From Edaphobacillus lindanitolerans (GTDB lineage: Bacteria; Bacillota; Bacilli; Bacillales_A; Planococcaceae): DNA of 64,000 bases. Below are positions 48,335 to 60,697 of the stretch, in pieces; the stretch's first letter is position 1, and each line of letters begins with the position of its first letter. A model generated the notes under the pieces. The model ran no database searches. It was not told the DNA's origin and saw only the letters and a program-made list of their open reading frames with translations. The position numbers and the translations under genes are program-made. The stretch is taken from assembly GCF_900156305.1 (NCBI RefSeq), contig NZ_FTPL01000002.1, forward strand, positions 248,001 through 312,000. Reading direction: 5' to 3'.

Positions 48335-48366
48335 AAAAAGGCGGACCCGTTTGGATCCGGGCCCGC
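48335..48366 (-). terminator. Terminator of yrzL-ruvX-yrzB
   Basis: Stem GCGGGCCCG/CGGGTCCGC (48366-48358 with 48349-48341, one G-U) followed by CTTTTTC on the minus strand. A TATAAT for mltG lies just beyond it at 48316-48311. Confidence 0.83.
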
Positions 48367-48388
48367 TTTTCCCTGCAATCTCCGGCGC

Positions 48389-48694
48389 TTATTCCTCCGG
48401 ATCTTCATCCTCGTCTTCATCTTCGGCAAGGAAGGTGTTGAGCATTTCTTCGATCATGTCCCACTCTTCGTCGGTTTCGATCGGCTTCAGTTCGCCTTCC
48501 GCCCCGTCTTCGCCCGGCACGAAAGAGGATGCGAGGATTTCAATCGTTTCATCCTCATCTTCCTCCGCCCCGACCGGATAGTACAGGACATAGGATTTGC
48601 CGAACTGCTCGGCATCAAATGTGAAGAGCACTTCGCAGAGCTGCTCGTTTCCTTCTTCATCCACGATCGTGATGTTCGCTTCTCCGTGTTCCAT
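48389..48694 (-). CDS. yrzB: DUF1292 protein YrzB
   Basis: 101 residues, strongly acidic (the last 15 residues are almost all Asp/Glu). The [20 protein letters not shown] pattern and the position after ruvX match the YrzB/DUF1292 family, found across Firmicutes next to ruvX. Function unknown. Confidence 0.92.
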   Translation of the reverse strand: MEHGEANITIVDEEGNEQLCEVLFTFDAEQFGKSYVLYYPVGAEEDEDETIEILASSFVPGEDGAEGELKPIETDEEWDMIEEMLNTFLAEDEDEDEDPEE

Positions 48695-48705
48695 CTCTGA
48701 TCACC

Positions 48706-49125
48706 TCATCCGTTTTTTCTGTCCAGCCACCCTTGCAGAATCATGACGGCCGCCATTTTGTCGATCACGGTTTTCCGTTTTTTCCGGCTGACGTCCGCTT
48801 CGATGAGCATGCGTTCTGCCGCCATCGTGGTCAGACGCTCGTCCCAGAGCTCGACGGGCAAGGAAAATTCCTCTTCCAGCATCTCGGCAAACCGTTCCGA
48901 AGCCTCCGCGCGAGGGCCGACAGTGTTGTTCATATTCTTCGGATACCCGACTACGAACGAGGTTACACGGTATTCGGAAACAAGTTCCCGGATCCGCGCA
49001 AGCCCGAACTCACCTGCTTCTTCGTCGATCTTGACCGTTTCAATTCCCTGTGCCGTCCAGCCGAGCGCATCGCTGACGGCGACGCCGACCGTCTTCGTGC
49101 CGACGTCAAACCCCATTGCCCTCAC
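48706..49125 (-). CDS. ruvX: Holliday junction resolvase-like / pre-16S rRNA nuclease YqgF (RuvX)
   Basis: 139 residues, RNase H-like fold: [15 protein letters not shown] at the start, [21 protein letters not shown] and [13 protein letters not shown] carry the acidic active-site residues. Relatives process the 5' end of 16S rRNA and can cleave Holliday junctions. GTG start; 4-bp overlap with yrzL. Confidence 0.95.
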   Translation of the reverse strand: MRAMGFDVGTKTVGVAVSDALGWTAQGIETVKIDEEAGEFGLARIRELVSEYRVTSFVVGYPKNMNNTVGPRAEASERFAEMLEEEFSLPVELWDERLTTMAAERMLIEADVSRKKRKTVIDKMAAVMILQGWLDRKNG

Positions 49126-49394
49126 GAACGTTTTCCGTCGTGGCCGGCGATGTAGTATTTTACGAGTTCCTCGATGATCTCGTCGCGCTCCAGCTTCCGG
49201 ATCATGTTGCGCGCATCGTCGTGCCGCGGGATATATGCCGGGTCCCCCGAAAGAAGATAACCGACGATCTGGTTGATCGGACTGTAACCTTTCTCTTTCA
49301 GAGCGGCATGGACCTTGAGCATGACTGTGCGCACTTCATCTTCCATCGGCTCTTCGGGAAAGTTGAACTTCATCGTCTTGTCGAATGAATCCAA
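49122..49394 (-). CDS. yrzL: IreB family regulatory phosphoprotein YrzL (UPF0297)
   Basis: 90 residues; conserved DSFDKTMKF start and [23 protein letters not shown] core. The Enterococcus homologue IreB is a substrate of the PASTA kinase IreK and affects cephalosporin resistance. TTG start at 49394 with GGGGTG six bases upstream. The yrzL-ruvX-yrzB cluster downstream of alaS is the standard order. Confidence 0.94.
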   Translation of the reverse strand: MDSFDKTMKFNFPEEPMEDEVRTVMLKVHAALKEKGYSPINQIVGYLLSGDPAYIPRHDDARNMIRKLERDEIIEELVKYYIAGHDGKRS

Positions 49395-49470
49395 GATCAG
49401 CACCCCGCTTTCACCTCGAGGCATGGGCTCGGCGGCCATGCCTCCCATTATGGACGAACCGATCCGCCAT

Positions 49471-52104
49471 TTAAACGGATTTGACTAAATCATACACGGA
49501 TTGGAGGGCTTCATCAAGTTTAGAAGAGTCTTTCCCGCCGGCCATCGCCATATCCGGCCGGCCTCCGCCCTTTCCTCCGCAAATTTCGGCGACGTGGCGG
49601 ACGAGGTTGCCGGCATGGTATTCCTTCCCGGCGATGTCTTTCGTCACGCCCGCAGCAAGGGTGACCTTGCCCTCCCCGGCGGCTCCGAGGACGATGACCC
49701 CCTTGTCGACCTTCTGCTTCAGCTCATCGAGCATCGTCCGGAGCGTGTTGCCGTCCGCGCCGTCGACTTTGGCGGCAATGACCGTGACATCGCCCTCCAG
49801 TCGGGCGGCCTTCAGGATTTCATCCAGCTGGCCGTGCGCCTTCTGGGCTTCGAATGATTCGATCCGGCTGCGCAGCCCTTTCTGTTCTTCAAGGACCGAT
49901 GCAAGCTTGGCCGGAAGGTCGTCCGGCTTCGCCTTGACGAGCGATGCGGCCTCTTCGAGCGTCCTTTCCCGGCCGTCCAGATGAAGGAATGCCTCTTTTC
50001 CGGTGAGGGCTTCGATCCGGCGCGTGCCGGCACCGATCCCGCCTTCGGACAAGATCTTGAACAGCCCGATTTCCGCTGTATTGCCGACGTGGCAGCCGCC
50101 GCACAGTTCAAGCGAATAGTCGCCGATCGAGACGACCCGGACAACATCCCCGTATTTTTCGCCGAACAGGGCCATCGCGCCCATTTTCTTCGCTTCCTCG
50201 ATGCCGTGATACGCCGTACCGACACCGGTGCCCGCCCAGATCTGCTCGTTGACGATGCGTTCGACGCGGTCCAGCTCCTCTCCGGTCATCGCGCCGAAGT
50301 GGCTGAAGTCAAACCGCAGCCGGTCGGGGCCGACATAGGAGCCGGCCTGGTTGACATGCTCGCCGAGAACGTCTTTCAGTGCACGGTGCAGCAGGTGGGT
50401 CGCCGTATGGTTCTTGACCGTCTGGAGGCGGAGCTCCGCATTGACTTCCGCCTTGACGGAATCGTTCAGGCGCATCGTTCCAGCCTCGATTTTCACCGTG
50501 TGGAGATTCTGGCCGTTCGGGGCTTTCCGGACGTCCTGCACGCCCGCACGGAACCCGTCCCCGGTGATGGTGCCGCGGTCCGCGATCTGGCCCCCGCTCT
50601 CTGCATAGAACGGTGTCTTGTCCAGGATCACCCGGACTTCTTCGCCTTCTTCCGCTTCTTGTGCAAACGCACCGTCCCGGAGGATGGCGATCACCCGTGA
50701 TCCGGAGACGAGGTGATCGTAGCCGATGAATTCGCTCTCTTCATGGAAGCTGCCGAGCACGCCGGACTGCACCTGCATGGAACCGACGTCCTGGCGGGCC
50801 GCCCGGGCGCGTTCGCGCTGATGCTCCATTTCTTCGCGGAACCCGTCCTCGTCGATGCCGAGGCCGTGCTCTTCCGCATACTCTTCGGTCAGTTCCGCCG
50901 GGAACCCGAATGTGTCGTAAAGCTTGAACACGTCCTTGCCCGGGATGACGGAGCCGCCTTCCCCGACGATCCGTCCGATGATGCCTTCCAGGATGGACAG
51001 GCCTTCATGGAGTGTTTCGTGGAAGCGGTCCTCTTCGTTCTTGATCACCCGCTGGATGAATTCGGATTTGCCTGCGACTTCCGGGTAATAGCTTTCCATG
51101 ATCGTGCCGACGACCGGGACGAGCCGGTACATGAACGGCTTGTCGACGCCGAGCTGCTTGGCATACCGGACGGCCCGGCGGAGCAGGCGGCGGAGAACAT
51201 AGCCGCGTCCTTCGTTGGACGGGAAGGCCCCGTCCCCGACCGCAAATGCGACGGTGCGGATATGATCGGCAATCACTTTGAATGCGGTGTCCTTCCCGCT
51301 GTCCTCGCCGTATTTTACTCCCGAGATCTCTTCGATCTGGCGGATGATCGGCATGAACAGGTCGGTGTCGAAGTTCGTCGGGACGTCCTGGACGACCGAT
51401 GCGATCCGCTCCAGTCCCATCCCGGTATCGATGTTCTGCTTCGGCAGCGGCGTGTACGTATGATCCGGATTGTGATTGAACTCCGAGAACACGAGGTTCC
51501 AGATTTCAAGATACCGTTCGTTCTCCCCGCCCGGGTACAGCTCCGGATCCGAGAAGTCGTCACCGTATGATGCGCCCCGGTCGTAGAAGATTTCCGAGTT
51601 CGGTCCGGACGGGCCTTCCCCGATGTCCCAGAAGTTCCCCTCCAGCCGGATGATCCGCTCTTCCGGTATCTTCACTTCGTCCTTCCAGATGGTGTATGCC
51701 TCTTCGTCCTCCGGATGGACGGTGACGGAGAGCCGTTCCGGGTCAAACCCGATCCACTTTTCGTCCGTCAGGAATTCCCATGCCCAGAGGATCGCCTCCC
51801 GCTTGAAATAGTCCCCGATCGAGAAGTTCCCGAGCATTTCAAAGAACGTGTGGTGGCGGGCCGTCTTTCCGACATTCTCGATGTCGTTCGTGCGGATCGC
51901 CTTCTGCGAGTTGACGATGCGCGGGTTCGCCGGGACCACCCGGCCGTCAAAATACTTCTTCAGGGTCGCGACGCCGCTGTTGATCCAGAGGAGCGACGGA
52001 TCGTCGACCGGGACGAGCGAGGCGCTCGGTTCGACGGCATGCCCCTTCTCTTTGAAGAATTCAAGGAACATCGCGCGCAGTTCAGCTGATGAATAGGATT
52101 TCAT
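49471..52104 (-). CDS. alaS: Alanyl-tRNA synthetase
   Basis: 877 residues, full length. N-terminal class II catalytic domain ([19 protein letters not shown] motif 2, [10 protein letters not shown] motif 3), editing domain with the zinc motif HTATHLLH near 565 and CGGCH near 665, and a C-terminal oligomerisation/Ala domain ending in the [14 protein letters not shown] motif. Charges tRNA-Ala and clears Ser/Gly mischarging. Controlled by the T-box upstream. Confidence 0.98.
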   Translation of the reverse strand: MKSYSSAELRAMFLEFFKEKGHAVEPSASLVPVDDPSLLWINSGVATLKKYFDGRVVPANPRIVNSQKAIRTNDIENVGKTARHHTFFEMLGNFSIGDYFKREAILWAWEFLTDEKWIGFDPERLSVTVHPEDEEAYTIWKDEVKIPEERIIRLEGNFWDIGEGPSGPNSEIFYDRGASYGDDFSDPELYPGGENERYLEIWNLVFSEFNHNPDHTYTPLPKQNIDTGMGLERIASVVQDVPTNFDTDLFMPIIRQIEEISGVKYGEDSGKDTAFKVIADHIRTVAFAVGDGAFPSNEGRGYVLRRLLRRAVRYAKQLGVDKPFMYRLVPVVGTIMESYYPEVAGKSEFIQRVIKNEEDRFHETLHEGLSILEGIIGRIVGEGGSVIPGKDVFKLYDTFGFPAELTEEYAEEHGLGIDEDGFREEMEHQRERARAARQDVGSMQVQSGVLGSFHEESEFIGYDHLVSGSRVIAILRDGAFAQEAEEGEEVRVILDKTPFYAESGGQIADRGTITGDGFRAGVQDVRKAPNGQNLHTVKIEAGTMRLNDSVKAEVNAELRLQTVKNHTATHLLHRALKDVLGEHVNQAGSYVGPDRLRFDFSHFGAMTGEELDRVERIVNEQIWAGTGVGTAYHGIEEAKKMGAMALFGEKYGDVVRVVSIGDYSLELCGGCHVGNTAEIGLFKILSEGGIGAGTRRIEALTGKEAFLHLDGRERTLEEAASLVKAKPDDLPAKLASVLEEQKGLRSRIESFEAQKAHGQLDEILKAARLEGDVTVIAAKVDGADGNTLRTMLDELKQKVDKGVIVLGAAGEGKVTLAAGVTKDIAGKEYHAGNLVRHVAEICGGKGGGRPDMAMAGGKDSSKLDEALQSVYDLVKSV

Positions 52105-52152
52105 GTTTGTACATCCTCCTTTTTATGACTGCAAGCCGGTTCCGGCGAAAAC

Positions 52153-52380
52153 AAAAAGCCTCCGCCCCAAAATAGGGACGAAGGCTTGAATTCGCGGTAC
52201 CACCCTGATTACAGCCGCAGAGCGGCTGTCTCTCAAATCGCCTTAACGCGGCCAACGGCAGGGATGAGCTGCACTCCGGAGTAGCTTTCCGCATCCTTGC
52301 CTGCGGGGTTCCTTTCAGCCGGGGGAACCCTTTCTGTACGGGCGCAGTGCGTACTTTCTCCGTCAACGCATTGTCATATT
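52153..52380 (-). promoter_or_regulatory. T-box riboswitch (alanine) controlling alaS
   Basis: Minus-strand leader with T-box core GGGTGGTACCGCG (52205-52193), followed by an intrinsic terminator AGCCTTCGTCCC...GGGGCGGAGGCT with T5 (52185-52153). The likely specifier GCT (minus 52285-52283) is followed by A in the Stem I internal loop region. The core and terminator are seen; the specifier is inferred from the alanine gene. Confidence 0.94.
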
Positions 52381-52386
52381 AACTGC

Positions 52387-52416
52387 ATTATAAAAAAACC
52401 GGGGGCCTCTTGTCAA
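52387..52416 (-). promoter_or_regulatory. Sigma-A promoter of alaS, -35 overlapping the recD2 stop
   Basis: Minus strand TTGACA (52416-52411), 18-bp spacer, TATAAT (52392-52387); both hexamers are perfect consensus. The TGA of TTGACA is the recD2 stop codon. Confidence 0.9.
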
Positions 52417-54932
52417 CGCCCGTCCATGAAATCGTACGGCGTGACGCCGTCCATCCCGATGAGCGGGTCGATCGTTGCGGCGTTCCCGGCCGTGAGCGCG
52501 GCGGGGAAGGCAGGCGGTACGGACACCCCGCCGCCCGCGGATCCGGCAGCCGGCTGGCCTGCGGGCGCTGGCCGGCTGTCCCCCGCCCGGCCGTCCGCAG
52601 ACTGCGGACCTTCCTTCCGCGGGGAATCCTGGACGGAAGCGGCGACCTCTGTCCCGGGCTGTCCGTCTTTCCCGGATATCCGCTGGCGGAGCGTCGTGCG
52701 GCGGCTCAGATCGTCCGTCCGGGCAATCCCCTCCCTGAACACCCCGGGCTCCCCGAGCAGGATGAGGAAGTTCTTCGCCCTCGTGAGTCCCGTATACAGA
52801 AGGTTCCGCCTGAGCATCCGGCGGTACGTCCGGACGACCGGCATCACGACCGTCCCGAATTCGCTGCCCTGCGATTTATGGATCGAGATGCAGTAGGCGA
52901 GCGTCAGCTGATTCAGGTCCTTCCGTTCATAGGTGACTTCCAGCCCGTCGAACGATACGACGACGATTTCTTTTTTGTCGACCGTCTCGTTCGCCTTCAT
53001 GATCGCGGCCACTTCGCCGATGTCGCCGTTGAAGACATTGCTCTCAGGCTGATTGACCAGCTGGAGGACTTTGTCGCCGATCCGGTAGGTCACGTCACCG
53101 AAGACGGTTTCCTTCCGGCCTTCCGCATGGGGGTTGACCATTTCCTGGATCATCCGGTTGAGGCTGTCGATTCCAGCCGGCCCTTTGTACATCGGGGCGA
53201 GCACCTGCACATCGTGGATCGACTGCCCTTTTGCCAGGGCGCTTTTGAGGACTTTCTCGACCACATCGGGAATCTGTTCGGCACCTGCCCGGATGAACGA
53301 GCGGTCGGATGTCTTCTTCTCCATGTCGTCCGGGACCCGGCCCTTTTTGACGCCATGCGCAAGCTCGATGATCGTCGACCCCGCACTCTGACGGTAAATA
53401 TCCGTGAGTTCGACTGTCGGCACTTTGCCCGAAGCGAGCAGGTCTTTCAGCACCTGGCCGGGGCCGACGGGCGGAAGCTGGTCCTGGTCCCCGACCAGCA
53501 CGACCTGCGCCCCGTCGGGGATCGACTTCAGCAGCTGGTGGGCAAGCCATGTGTCGACCATCGACACTTCATCGATGATGAACAGCCGCCCGTCCAGTTC
53601 CCGCTCTGTCTCTTCTTCCCGGTCCTGGCCGTTGAAGCCGAGGAGCCGGTGGATCGTCATTGCCGGAAGCTCCGTCGATTCGGCCATGCGCTTTGCGGCA
53701 CGGCCGGTCGGAGCGGCCAGTACGATCGGGAACGCCTCTTCCTTGCCCTTGTAGTCAATCGGGTCGAGCGAAAGGCCGTGCAGCTCGGCATACAGTTCGA
53801 CCAGCCCCCGGATGACGGTCGTCTTGCCCGTTCCGGGGCCGCCGGTCAGGATCATGAGAGACGAGCGGAGTGCAAGCGCGATCGCTTCCGCCTGGGTTTC
53901 GGCGTACTCGACGCCGAGCCGCTCCTCGATTTCGCCGAGGCCGATCTTGATCTCGGAGTCCGGGAACGCCTCCTCGTGAGAATCATCGTCGAGCAGGGAC
54001 GTGACCCGGGCGGCGATTCCGACCTCGGAGAAATAAAGCGACGGCATATAGCATCGCTTTTCCTCCACGACGATCTTGCTTTCCTCCCCCAACCCGATGA
54101 TCGCTTCAGAAATGGCTTCAAACGGGATTTTTTCCGGCTGGCTGGCCTCAAGCATCCGCTTCGCTTCCGGCAGCAGCGCCTCGGCCTCCATGAAGACATG
54201 GCCCTCCGACAGTGCAGCCGTGTTCAGGATGTGGAGGGCGGCCGCCTTGATGCGGTCGGGGTGGGCGCCCGTCAGTCCGAGCTTCGAGCCCAGTTCGTCC
54301 GCCCGCTGGAAGCCGACGCCTTCCACTTCGCCGATTAGCCTGTACGGGTTCTCGGACAGCAGCCGGACCGTCTCTTCCCGGTAGGTCTGGTAGATCCGCA
54401 TGGCGAGCTGCGGACCGAAGCCCCATTCGTTCAGGCTGATCATGATCCGCTCGAGTCCCATGTTCTCCTGCAGGACGGTGACGAGCGTCTCTTTCCGGTC
54501 ATCCGACAGCTTCGGCACCCGGTCGAGGCAGCCGGAGTCGTTCAGGATCATGGAGATGGTGTCCCTGCCGAGCACGCTGACGATCGACTGGGCGGTCTTG
54601 CGGCCGATCCCCGGGAAAAGATCCGAACTCAGGTAATGGATGAGGCCGGTTTCCGTATCGGGGACGTTTTTCTTGAATACGTCCGCCTTGAACTGGGTTC
54701 CGTACTTCGGATGGTCGACAATCCGTCCGGTGAACTGATATGTATCTTCCCCCTCAAGCGGGGGGAAATGTCCGGCGACGATGATTTCTTTGCCGTCATA
54801 GCCGGTATCGGTCGATTCGACCTTCAGTTTGATGATCGAAAAGAGGTTCTGCGGATTATGGAAGACCGAAACGATCGGCCTGCCGGTGACAAATTGTTTT
54901 CCCTCTTCGAACAGATCCAGCTGCCCCGCCAT
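52413..54932 (-). CDS. recD2: SF1B DNA helicase RecD2 (YrrC)
   Basis: 839 residues, the RecBC-independent RecD2 type. A long N-terminal region with tandem HhH-like elements (GIGRKTAQSI, EGVGFQRADELG) precedes Walker A GGPGTGKT near 362, IIDEVSMVDTWLA (motif II), GDQDQLPPVGPG (motif III) and a C-terminal motif V/VI (AYCISIHKSQGSEF, YTGLTRAK). 5'-3' helicase in replication-fork repair and mismatch-dependent stability. The C-terminal tail of about 80 residues after the helicase core is Gly/Ala/Pro-rich and variable. Confidence 0.96.
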   Translation of the reverse strand: MAGQLDLFEEGKQFVTGRPIVSVFHNPQNLFSIIKLKVESTDTGYDGKEIIVAGHFPPLEGEDTYQFTGRIVDHPKYGTQFKADVFKKNVPDTETGLIHYLSSDLFPGIGRKTAQSIVSVLGRDTISMILNDSGCLDRVPKLSDDRKETLVTVLQENMGLERIMISLNEWGFGPQLAMRIYQTYREETVRLLSENPYRLIGEVEGVGFQRADELGSKLGLTGAHPDRIKAAALHILNTAALSEGHVFMEAEALLPEAKRMLEASQPEKIPFEAISEAIIGLGEESKIVVEEKRCYMPSLYFSEVGIAARVTSLLDDDSHEEAFPDSEIKIGLGEIEERLGVEYAETQAEAIALALRSSLMILTGGPGTGKTTVIRGLVELYAELHGLSLDPIDYKGKEEAFPIVLAAPTGRAAKRMAESTELPAMTIHRLLGFNGQDREEETERELDGRLFIIDEVSMVDTWLAHQLLKSIPDGAQVVLVGDQDQLPPVGPGQVLKDLLASGKVPTVELTDIYRQSAGSTIIELAHGVKKGRVPDDMEKKTSDRSFIRAGAEQIPDVVEKVLKSALAKGQSIHDVQVLAPMYKGPAGIDSLNRMIQEMVNPHAEGRKETVFGDVTYRIGDKVLQLVNQPESNVFNGDIGEVAAIMKANETVDKKEIVVVSFDGLEVTYERKDLNQLTLAYCISIHKSQGSEFGTVVMPVVRTYRRMLRRNLLYTGLTRAKNFLILLGEPGVFREGIARTDDLSRRTTLRQRISGKDGQPGTEVAASVQDSPRKEGPQSADGRAGDSRPAPAGQPAAGSAGGGVSVPPAFPAALTAGNAATIDPLIGMDGVTPYDFMDGR

Positions 54933-54951
54933 AGTCCGCGCCTCCTTCCGC

Positions 54952-55620
54952 TTATTGTTCCGCCTGATTGATCATGTCAAATACATACCGGGCCTGGATA
55001 TGGTCCGGATCAATTGTGAAGGCCCGCTCCAGATGACGGAGCGCGTCTTCCTTCTGCTGGGTGGACACGGCGTAGAGTACGCCGAGATTATAATGCGCAT
55101 CCGCGTTTTCCGGATCCTGCCCGACCACATGCCGGAGTTCATCCGCGGCCGGTCCGAACATTTCGAGCGAGGCGAGCAGGATGCCGTAGGACAGCCGGAT
55201 CTGGATGTCCCCGGGCGCGAGCTCTGCCGCCCGCTGCATGTATGGAAGCGCAAGCTTCGCGTTGTCCGAGCGCTCGAGCGATTTCGCGAGCATGTAAGGC
55301 GCGTCCGCTCCGTCGATGCCGCCGCGGACCGCCCGTTCGTACAGCTTTGCCGCTTCTTCATAGCGCTCGGCGTTGTAGTAAAGGCCGGCCAGCCCGTAGA
55401 CGGCCGTCATGGAAGACGGGTCAAGGAAGAGCGCCTTCTGGAAGAACCGCTCCGCCTTTTCGGCCTCGTCCGGCCGGCCGAGAGTCGCGAGGAGGTTGCC
55501 GAAATTGATGTAGCCGATCGGATCCTCGGGATTCTCTTCAATGGCGGCCGAAAATGCCTTCACCGCCGTTTCATAATCTTCGTTCCGGATCGCTTCGATC
55601 CCTTCCGCGTTATGATCCAT
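54952..55620 (-). CDS. Tetratricopeptide-repeat protein (YrrB-like)
   Basis: 222 residues made of about six TPR units (for example GYINFGNLLATLGR, AVYGLAGLYYNAERYEEAAKLYERA, AHYNLGVLYAV). A helical protein-interaction scaffold; the B. subtilis YrrB counterpart sits in the same place between mnmA and recD2 and has been linked to complexes of its neighbours. GAGGAGGGG precedes the ATG. Function inferred only as scaffold. Confidence 0.9.
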   Translation of the reverse strand: MDHNAEGIEAIRNEDYETAVKAFSAAIEENPEDPIGYINFGNLLATLGRPDEAEKAERFFQKALFLDPSSMTAVYGLAGLYYNAERYEEAAKLYERAVRGGIDGADAPYMLAKSLERSDNAKLALPYMQRAAELAPGDIQIRLSYGILLASLEMFGPAADELRHVVGQDPENADAHYNLGVLYAVSTQQKEDALRHLERAFTIDPDHIQARYVFDMINQAEQ

Positions 55621-55631
55621 GTTGCCCCTCC

Positions 55632-57913
<2,282 letters not shown>

Positions 57914-57925
57914 TGTAAAACTCCT

Positions 57926-58345
57926 TCATATATAAAACATATAGCCGTTGTCACCGGCGCTGTCGTCCATGTTCGCCAGATCTTCGATCGTCACGGTATC
58001 CAGGACATCCTTGACGGCATCCCGGATCCTGCCCCACAGCTGGCGCTGGGGCTGTGGCTCATCCTCGATCCCCTCTACCGGCTGGATCGGTCCTTCCAGG
58101 ACACGGATCACGTCCCCCGCCGAGATGAGGTGCGGCGGTTTGGCCAGCTTGTAGCCGCCGTATGCCCCGCGGACGCTTTTGACGAGCCCCGAGTTCCGGA
58201 GGGGCGGAACGAGCTGTTCCAGGTAAGCCTCCGACAAATGATTCAGTTCTGCGATTTTCCGGAGCGGCACCGGGCCGTTCCCGTATTGCCGGCCGAGCTC
58301 GATCATGATGGCGAGCCCGTACCGGCCCTTGGTTGATATTTTCAT
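57926..58345 (-). CDS. cymR: Rrf2-family transcriptional regulator CymR
   Basis: 139 residues. Winged helix (LRKIAELNHLSEAYLEQLVPPLRNSGLVKSVRG in outline) with the Rrf2 signature YGGYKLAKPP. No cysteine triad for an Fe-S cluster is present, as in CymR, the master repressor of cysteine metabolism that works with CysK. First gene of cymR-iscS-mnmA-TPR-recD2; divergent from rarA. Confidence 0.93.
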   Translation of the reverse strand: MKISTKGRYGLAIMIELGRQYGNGPVPLRKIAELNHLSEAYLEQLVPPLRNSGLVKSVRGAYGGYKLAKPPHLISAGDVIRVLEGPIQPVEGIEDEPQPQRQLWGRIRDAVKDVLDTVTIEDLANMDDSAGDNGYMFYI

Positions 58346-58380
58346 CCGTACACCCCGCTGCCTGCGCTTTTCTAACGGAC

Positions 58381-58389
58381 ATTATAGCA
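58381..58389 (-). promoter_or_regulatory. Extended -10 promoter of the cymR operon
   Basis: TGCTATAAT on the minus strand, 36 bp ahead of cymR, without a strong -35. The divergent rarA side has its own TATAAT at 58434-58439. Confidence 0.6.
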
Positions 58390-58470
58390 TATCCGGCTTT
58401 CACCCCGTGCATGAAGACTCCGGACCCGGCATGTATAATAGAAATTGTAACGGAAGAAAGGGATGATTTT

Positions 58471-59757
58471 GTGCAAAATGAACCTCTCGCCTACCGGATG
58501 CGCCCCCGCTCGATCGACGAAGTCGCCGGGCAGGAGCACATCATCGGCACAGGCACGGCCCTTTACCGGATGATCAAAAACGGACATGTCCCGTCCATGC
58601 TGCTGTACGGCAGGCCGGGGATCGGCAAGACTTCCCTCGCCCACGCGATCGCCGGGACGAGCGGACTGCCCTTCATCGCCCTCAACGCCACGACCTCCGG
58701 AAAGAAAGATGTTGAGCAGGTGGTCGGGGAAGCCAGGATGACCGGCAAGGTGATCCTGTTCCTCGACGAGATCCACCGGTTCAACAAGCTCCAGCAGGAC
58801 GCGCTCTTGCCGCATGTCGAGAACGGATCGATCGTGCTGATCGGCGCGACGACGGAAAATCCGTTCCACGATGTCAATCCCGCCATCCGGTCAAGATGCG
58901 GCGAAATCCTCCAGATGAAGCCGCTCGATGAACAGGACATCCGGCAGCTCATCCGGCGGGCGCTGGATGATCCGGACCGGGGGCTCGGCCGGATGGACAT
59001 CCGGATCTCGGACGGACAGATCGGCCGGCTGGCGGAAGGTTCGGGCGGCGACGCGCGCAAGGCACTGACGATGCTCGAATCCGCCGTCATGGCATCGGAT
59101 GATGAGGGCGGCGTGACGACGGTCGAGGACCCGATCCTCGACAGCTTGATCGGCAGGAGCGGCGTATTCGGGGACAAGAAAGGTTCCCACTTCTACAATC
59201 TGCTGTCGGCACTCCAAAAATCCGTCCGGGGAAGCGACGCGGATGCCGCCGTCTTTTATCTGGCCCATCTGCTCGAAAGCGGGGACCTGATCGCGGTCTG
59301 CCGGCGCCTGCTCGTGATGGCCTACGAAGATATCGGCCTTGCCAATCCGGAAGTCGGCGCCCATGTCCTCGCCGCCACCCAGGCGGCGGAACGGCTCGGC
59401 ATGCCCGAAGCCCGCATTCCGCTCTCGGTCGCCGTCATCGAAATGTGCCTGTCCGAGAAATCCAATTCGGCCTACAAGGCATTCGACTCGGCGGCGGCCC
59501 GGATCCACGCCGGCAGCACGGGCGAAATTCCTTCCCACCTAAAGGACGCCCATTACGCCGGTGCCGCCGCGCTCGGACACACCGGCTACCAATATCCGCA
59601 CGACACGCCGATCGGGGAATTCGGCGGATGGGTCGCCCAGCAGTACCTGCCCGATCCGGTCAAGGATGAAGCGTTCTACAAGCCGGTCGTCTCGGGGAAA
59701 GAAAAGAAGATGGCCGGCATCCACCGGAAACTGAAGGAGTACTCACACAAGAAATAA
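58471..59757 (+). CDS. rarA: Replication-associated recombination protein RarA (MgsA/YrvN)
   Basis: 428 residues. AAA+ ATPase related to the clamp loader: Walker A GRPGIGKT (47-54), Walker B FLDEIHRF, sensor 1 LIGATTENPFHDVNPAIRSRC, arginine-finger region, and a C-terminal tetramerisation domain (KSVRGSDADAAVFYLAHLLESGD). Acts at stalled forks with SSB. GTG start at 58471 with AAAGGGATG upstream; the frame from 58333 is rejected because it overlaps cymR. Confidence 0.96.
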   Translation: MQNEPLAYRMRPRSIDEVAGQEHIIGTGTALYRMIKNGHVPSMLLYGRPGIGKTSLAHAIAGTSGLPFIALNATTSGKKDVEQVVGEARMTGKVILFLDEIHRFNKLQQDALLPHVENGSIVLIGATTENPFHDVNPAIRSRCGEILQMKPLDEQDIRQLIRRALDDPDRGLGRMDIRISDGQIGRLAEGSGGDARKALTMLESAVMASDDEGGVTTVEDPILDSLIGRSGVFGDKKGSHFYNLLSALQKSVRGSDADAAVFYLAHLLESGDLIAVCRRLLVMAYEDIGLANPEVGAHVLAATQAAERLGMPEARIPLSVAVIEMCLSEKSNSAYKAFDSAAARIHAGSTGEIPSHLKDAHYAGAAALGHTGYQYPHDTPIGEFGGWVAQQYLPDPVKDEAFYKPVVSGKEKKMAGIHRKLKEYSHKK

Positions 59758-59763
59758 AGAAAA

Positions 59764-59805
59764 GGACCTTCCGGGGGCAGGCTCGCTCCGGAAGGTCCGT
59801 TTTTT
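59764..59805 (+). terminator. Bidirectional terminator between rarA and tcdA
   Basis: Perfect 11-bp stem GGACCTTCCGG (59764-59774 with 59788-59798). T6 follows on the plus strand and CTTTTCTTTATTT on the minus strand, so it can end both convergent genes. Confidence 0.9.
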
Positions 59806-59894
59806 GTAAGTGTTTCAAAATGATGAAGGTGCAGAGACAGGATCCCGGCGTCGCCGATTCCACTGAATGTCACGGATGGAACGACGGGACAGGC

Positions 59895-60656
59895 TCAGCC
59901 CTTCACACGCTGCAGCGGAATGTCCTTCACGATATCATTGAGCACCCAGCTGGCACAGAACAGTCCCGCGGTCGACGGGACGAAGGCGTTGGAGGCCGGC
60001 GGCATTTTCGCCTTCCGAACCGCCGCATCCGGCTTGCCGACGACTTCCGTCACTTCTTCCCTCGCGATGATCGGGCTCTCGTCGGAAAAGACGACCGGGA
60101 CGCCCTTGCGGATGCCTTCCTTCCGCAGCGTCGTCCGGATCACTTTTGCGAGCGGATCGGTATGGGTCTTCGAGATGTCGGTGATCTGCAGACGGGTCGG
60201 ATCGTTTTTGCGGGCGACCCCCATGCTGGAGATGACCTTGATGCCCCGGCGGACGCATTCCTTGATCAGGTGGATTTTGTAGGCGATCGTGTCTGAAGCG
60301 TCGATCACATAGTCCGGTTTCAGCTCGAACAGCTGCTCCGCCGTCTCTTCGGTATAGAACATGTTCAGCGTGACCACTTCGCAGTCCGGATTGATGTCCG
60401 CAATCCGCTCCTTCATCACTTCCGCCTTTTTCCGGCCGATTGTCGACATATAGGCGACCAGCTGGCGGTTGATGTTCGTGATGTCCACTTCATCCTTGTC
60501 GATGAGGATGATGCGGCCGATTCCGGACCGGGCGCATGCCTCCGCAGCGAATGAGCCGACGCCGCCGACGCCGAGCACGGCGACCGTCTTTTCCCGGTAG
60601 CGGCCCACCCCTTCTTTTCCGATCGATAGTTCATTGCGGGAAAACTGGTGCAGCAT
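59895..60656 (-). CDS. tcdA: tRNA threonylcarbamoyladenosine dehydratase TcdA (YrvM, E1-like)
   Basis: 253 residues. E1/ThiF-like adenylating fold with VLGVGGVGSFAAEACARSG (nucleotide loop near 28-45), DKDEVDITNINRQ and DASDTIAYKIHLI. ATP-dependent cyclisation of t6A37 to ct6A in tRNA. The ATG at 60656 follows AAGGAAGG; the frame from 60695 is not supported. Together with mtaB it edits the same tRNA position. Confidence 0.94.
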   Translation of the reverse strand: MLHQFSRNELSIGKEGVGRYREKTVAVLGVGGVGSFAAEACARSGIGRIILIDKDEVDITNINRQLVAYMSTIGRKKAEVMKERIADINPDCEVVTLNMFYTEETAEQLFELKPDYVIDASDTIAYKIHLIKECVRRGIKVISSMGVARKNDPTRLQITDISKTHTDPLAKVIRTTLRKEGIRKGVPVVFSDESPIIAREEVTEVVGKPDAAVRKAKMPPASNAFVPSTAGLFCASWVLNDIVKDIPLQRVKG

Positions 60657-60697
60657 GAGAAATACCTTCCTTCCTTCCGGCGGTTCCGCCGCCAATT

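Noticed and set aside
52082-52366. 94-codon minus-strand frame over the alaS leader
   Set aside because: Explained by the T-box and terminator.
52410-54338. 642-codon plus-strand frame opposite recD2
   Set aside because: Same antisense effect; RecD2 motifs prove the minus-strand frame, and this frame also crosses the alaS promoter/recD2 stop.
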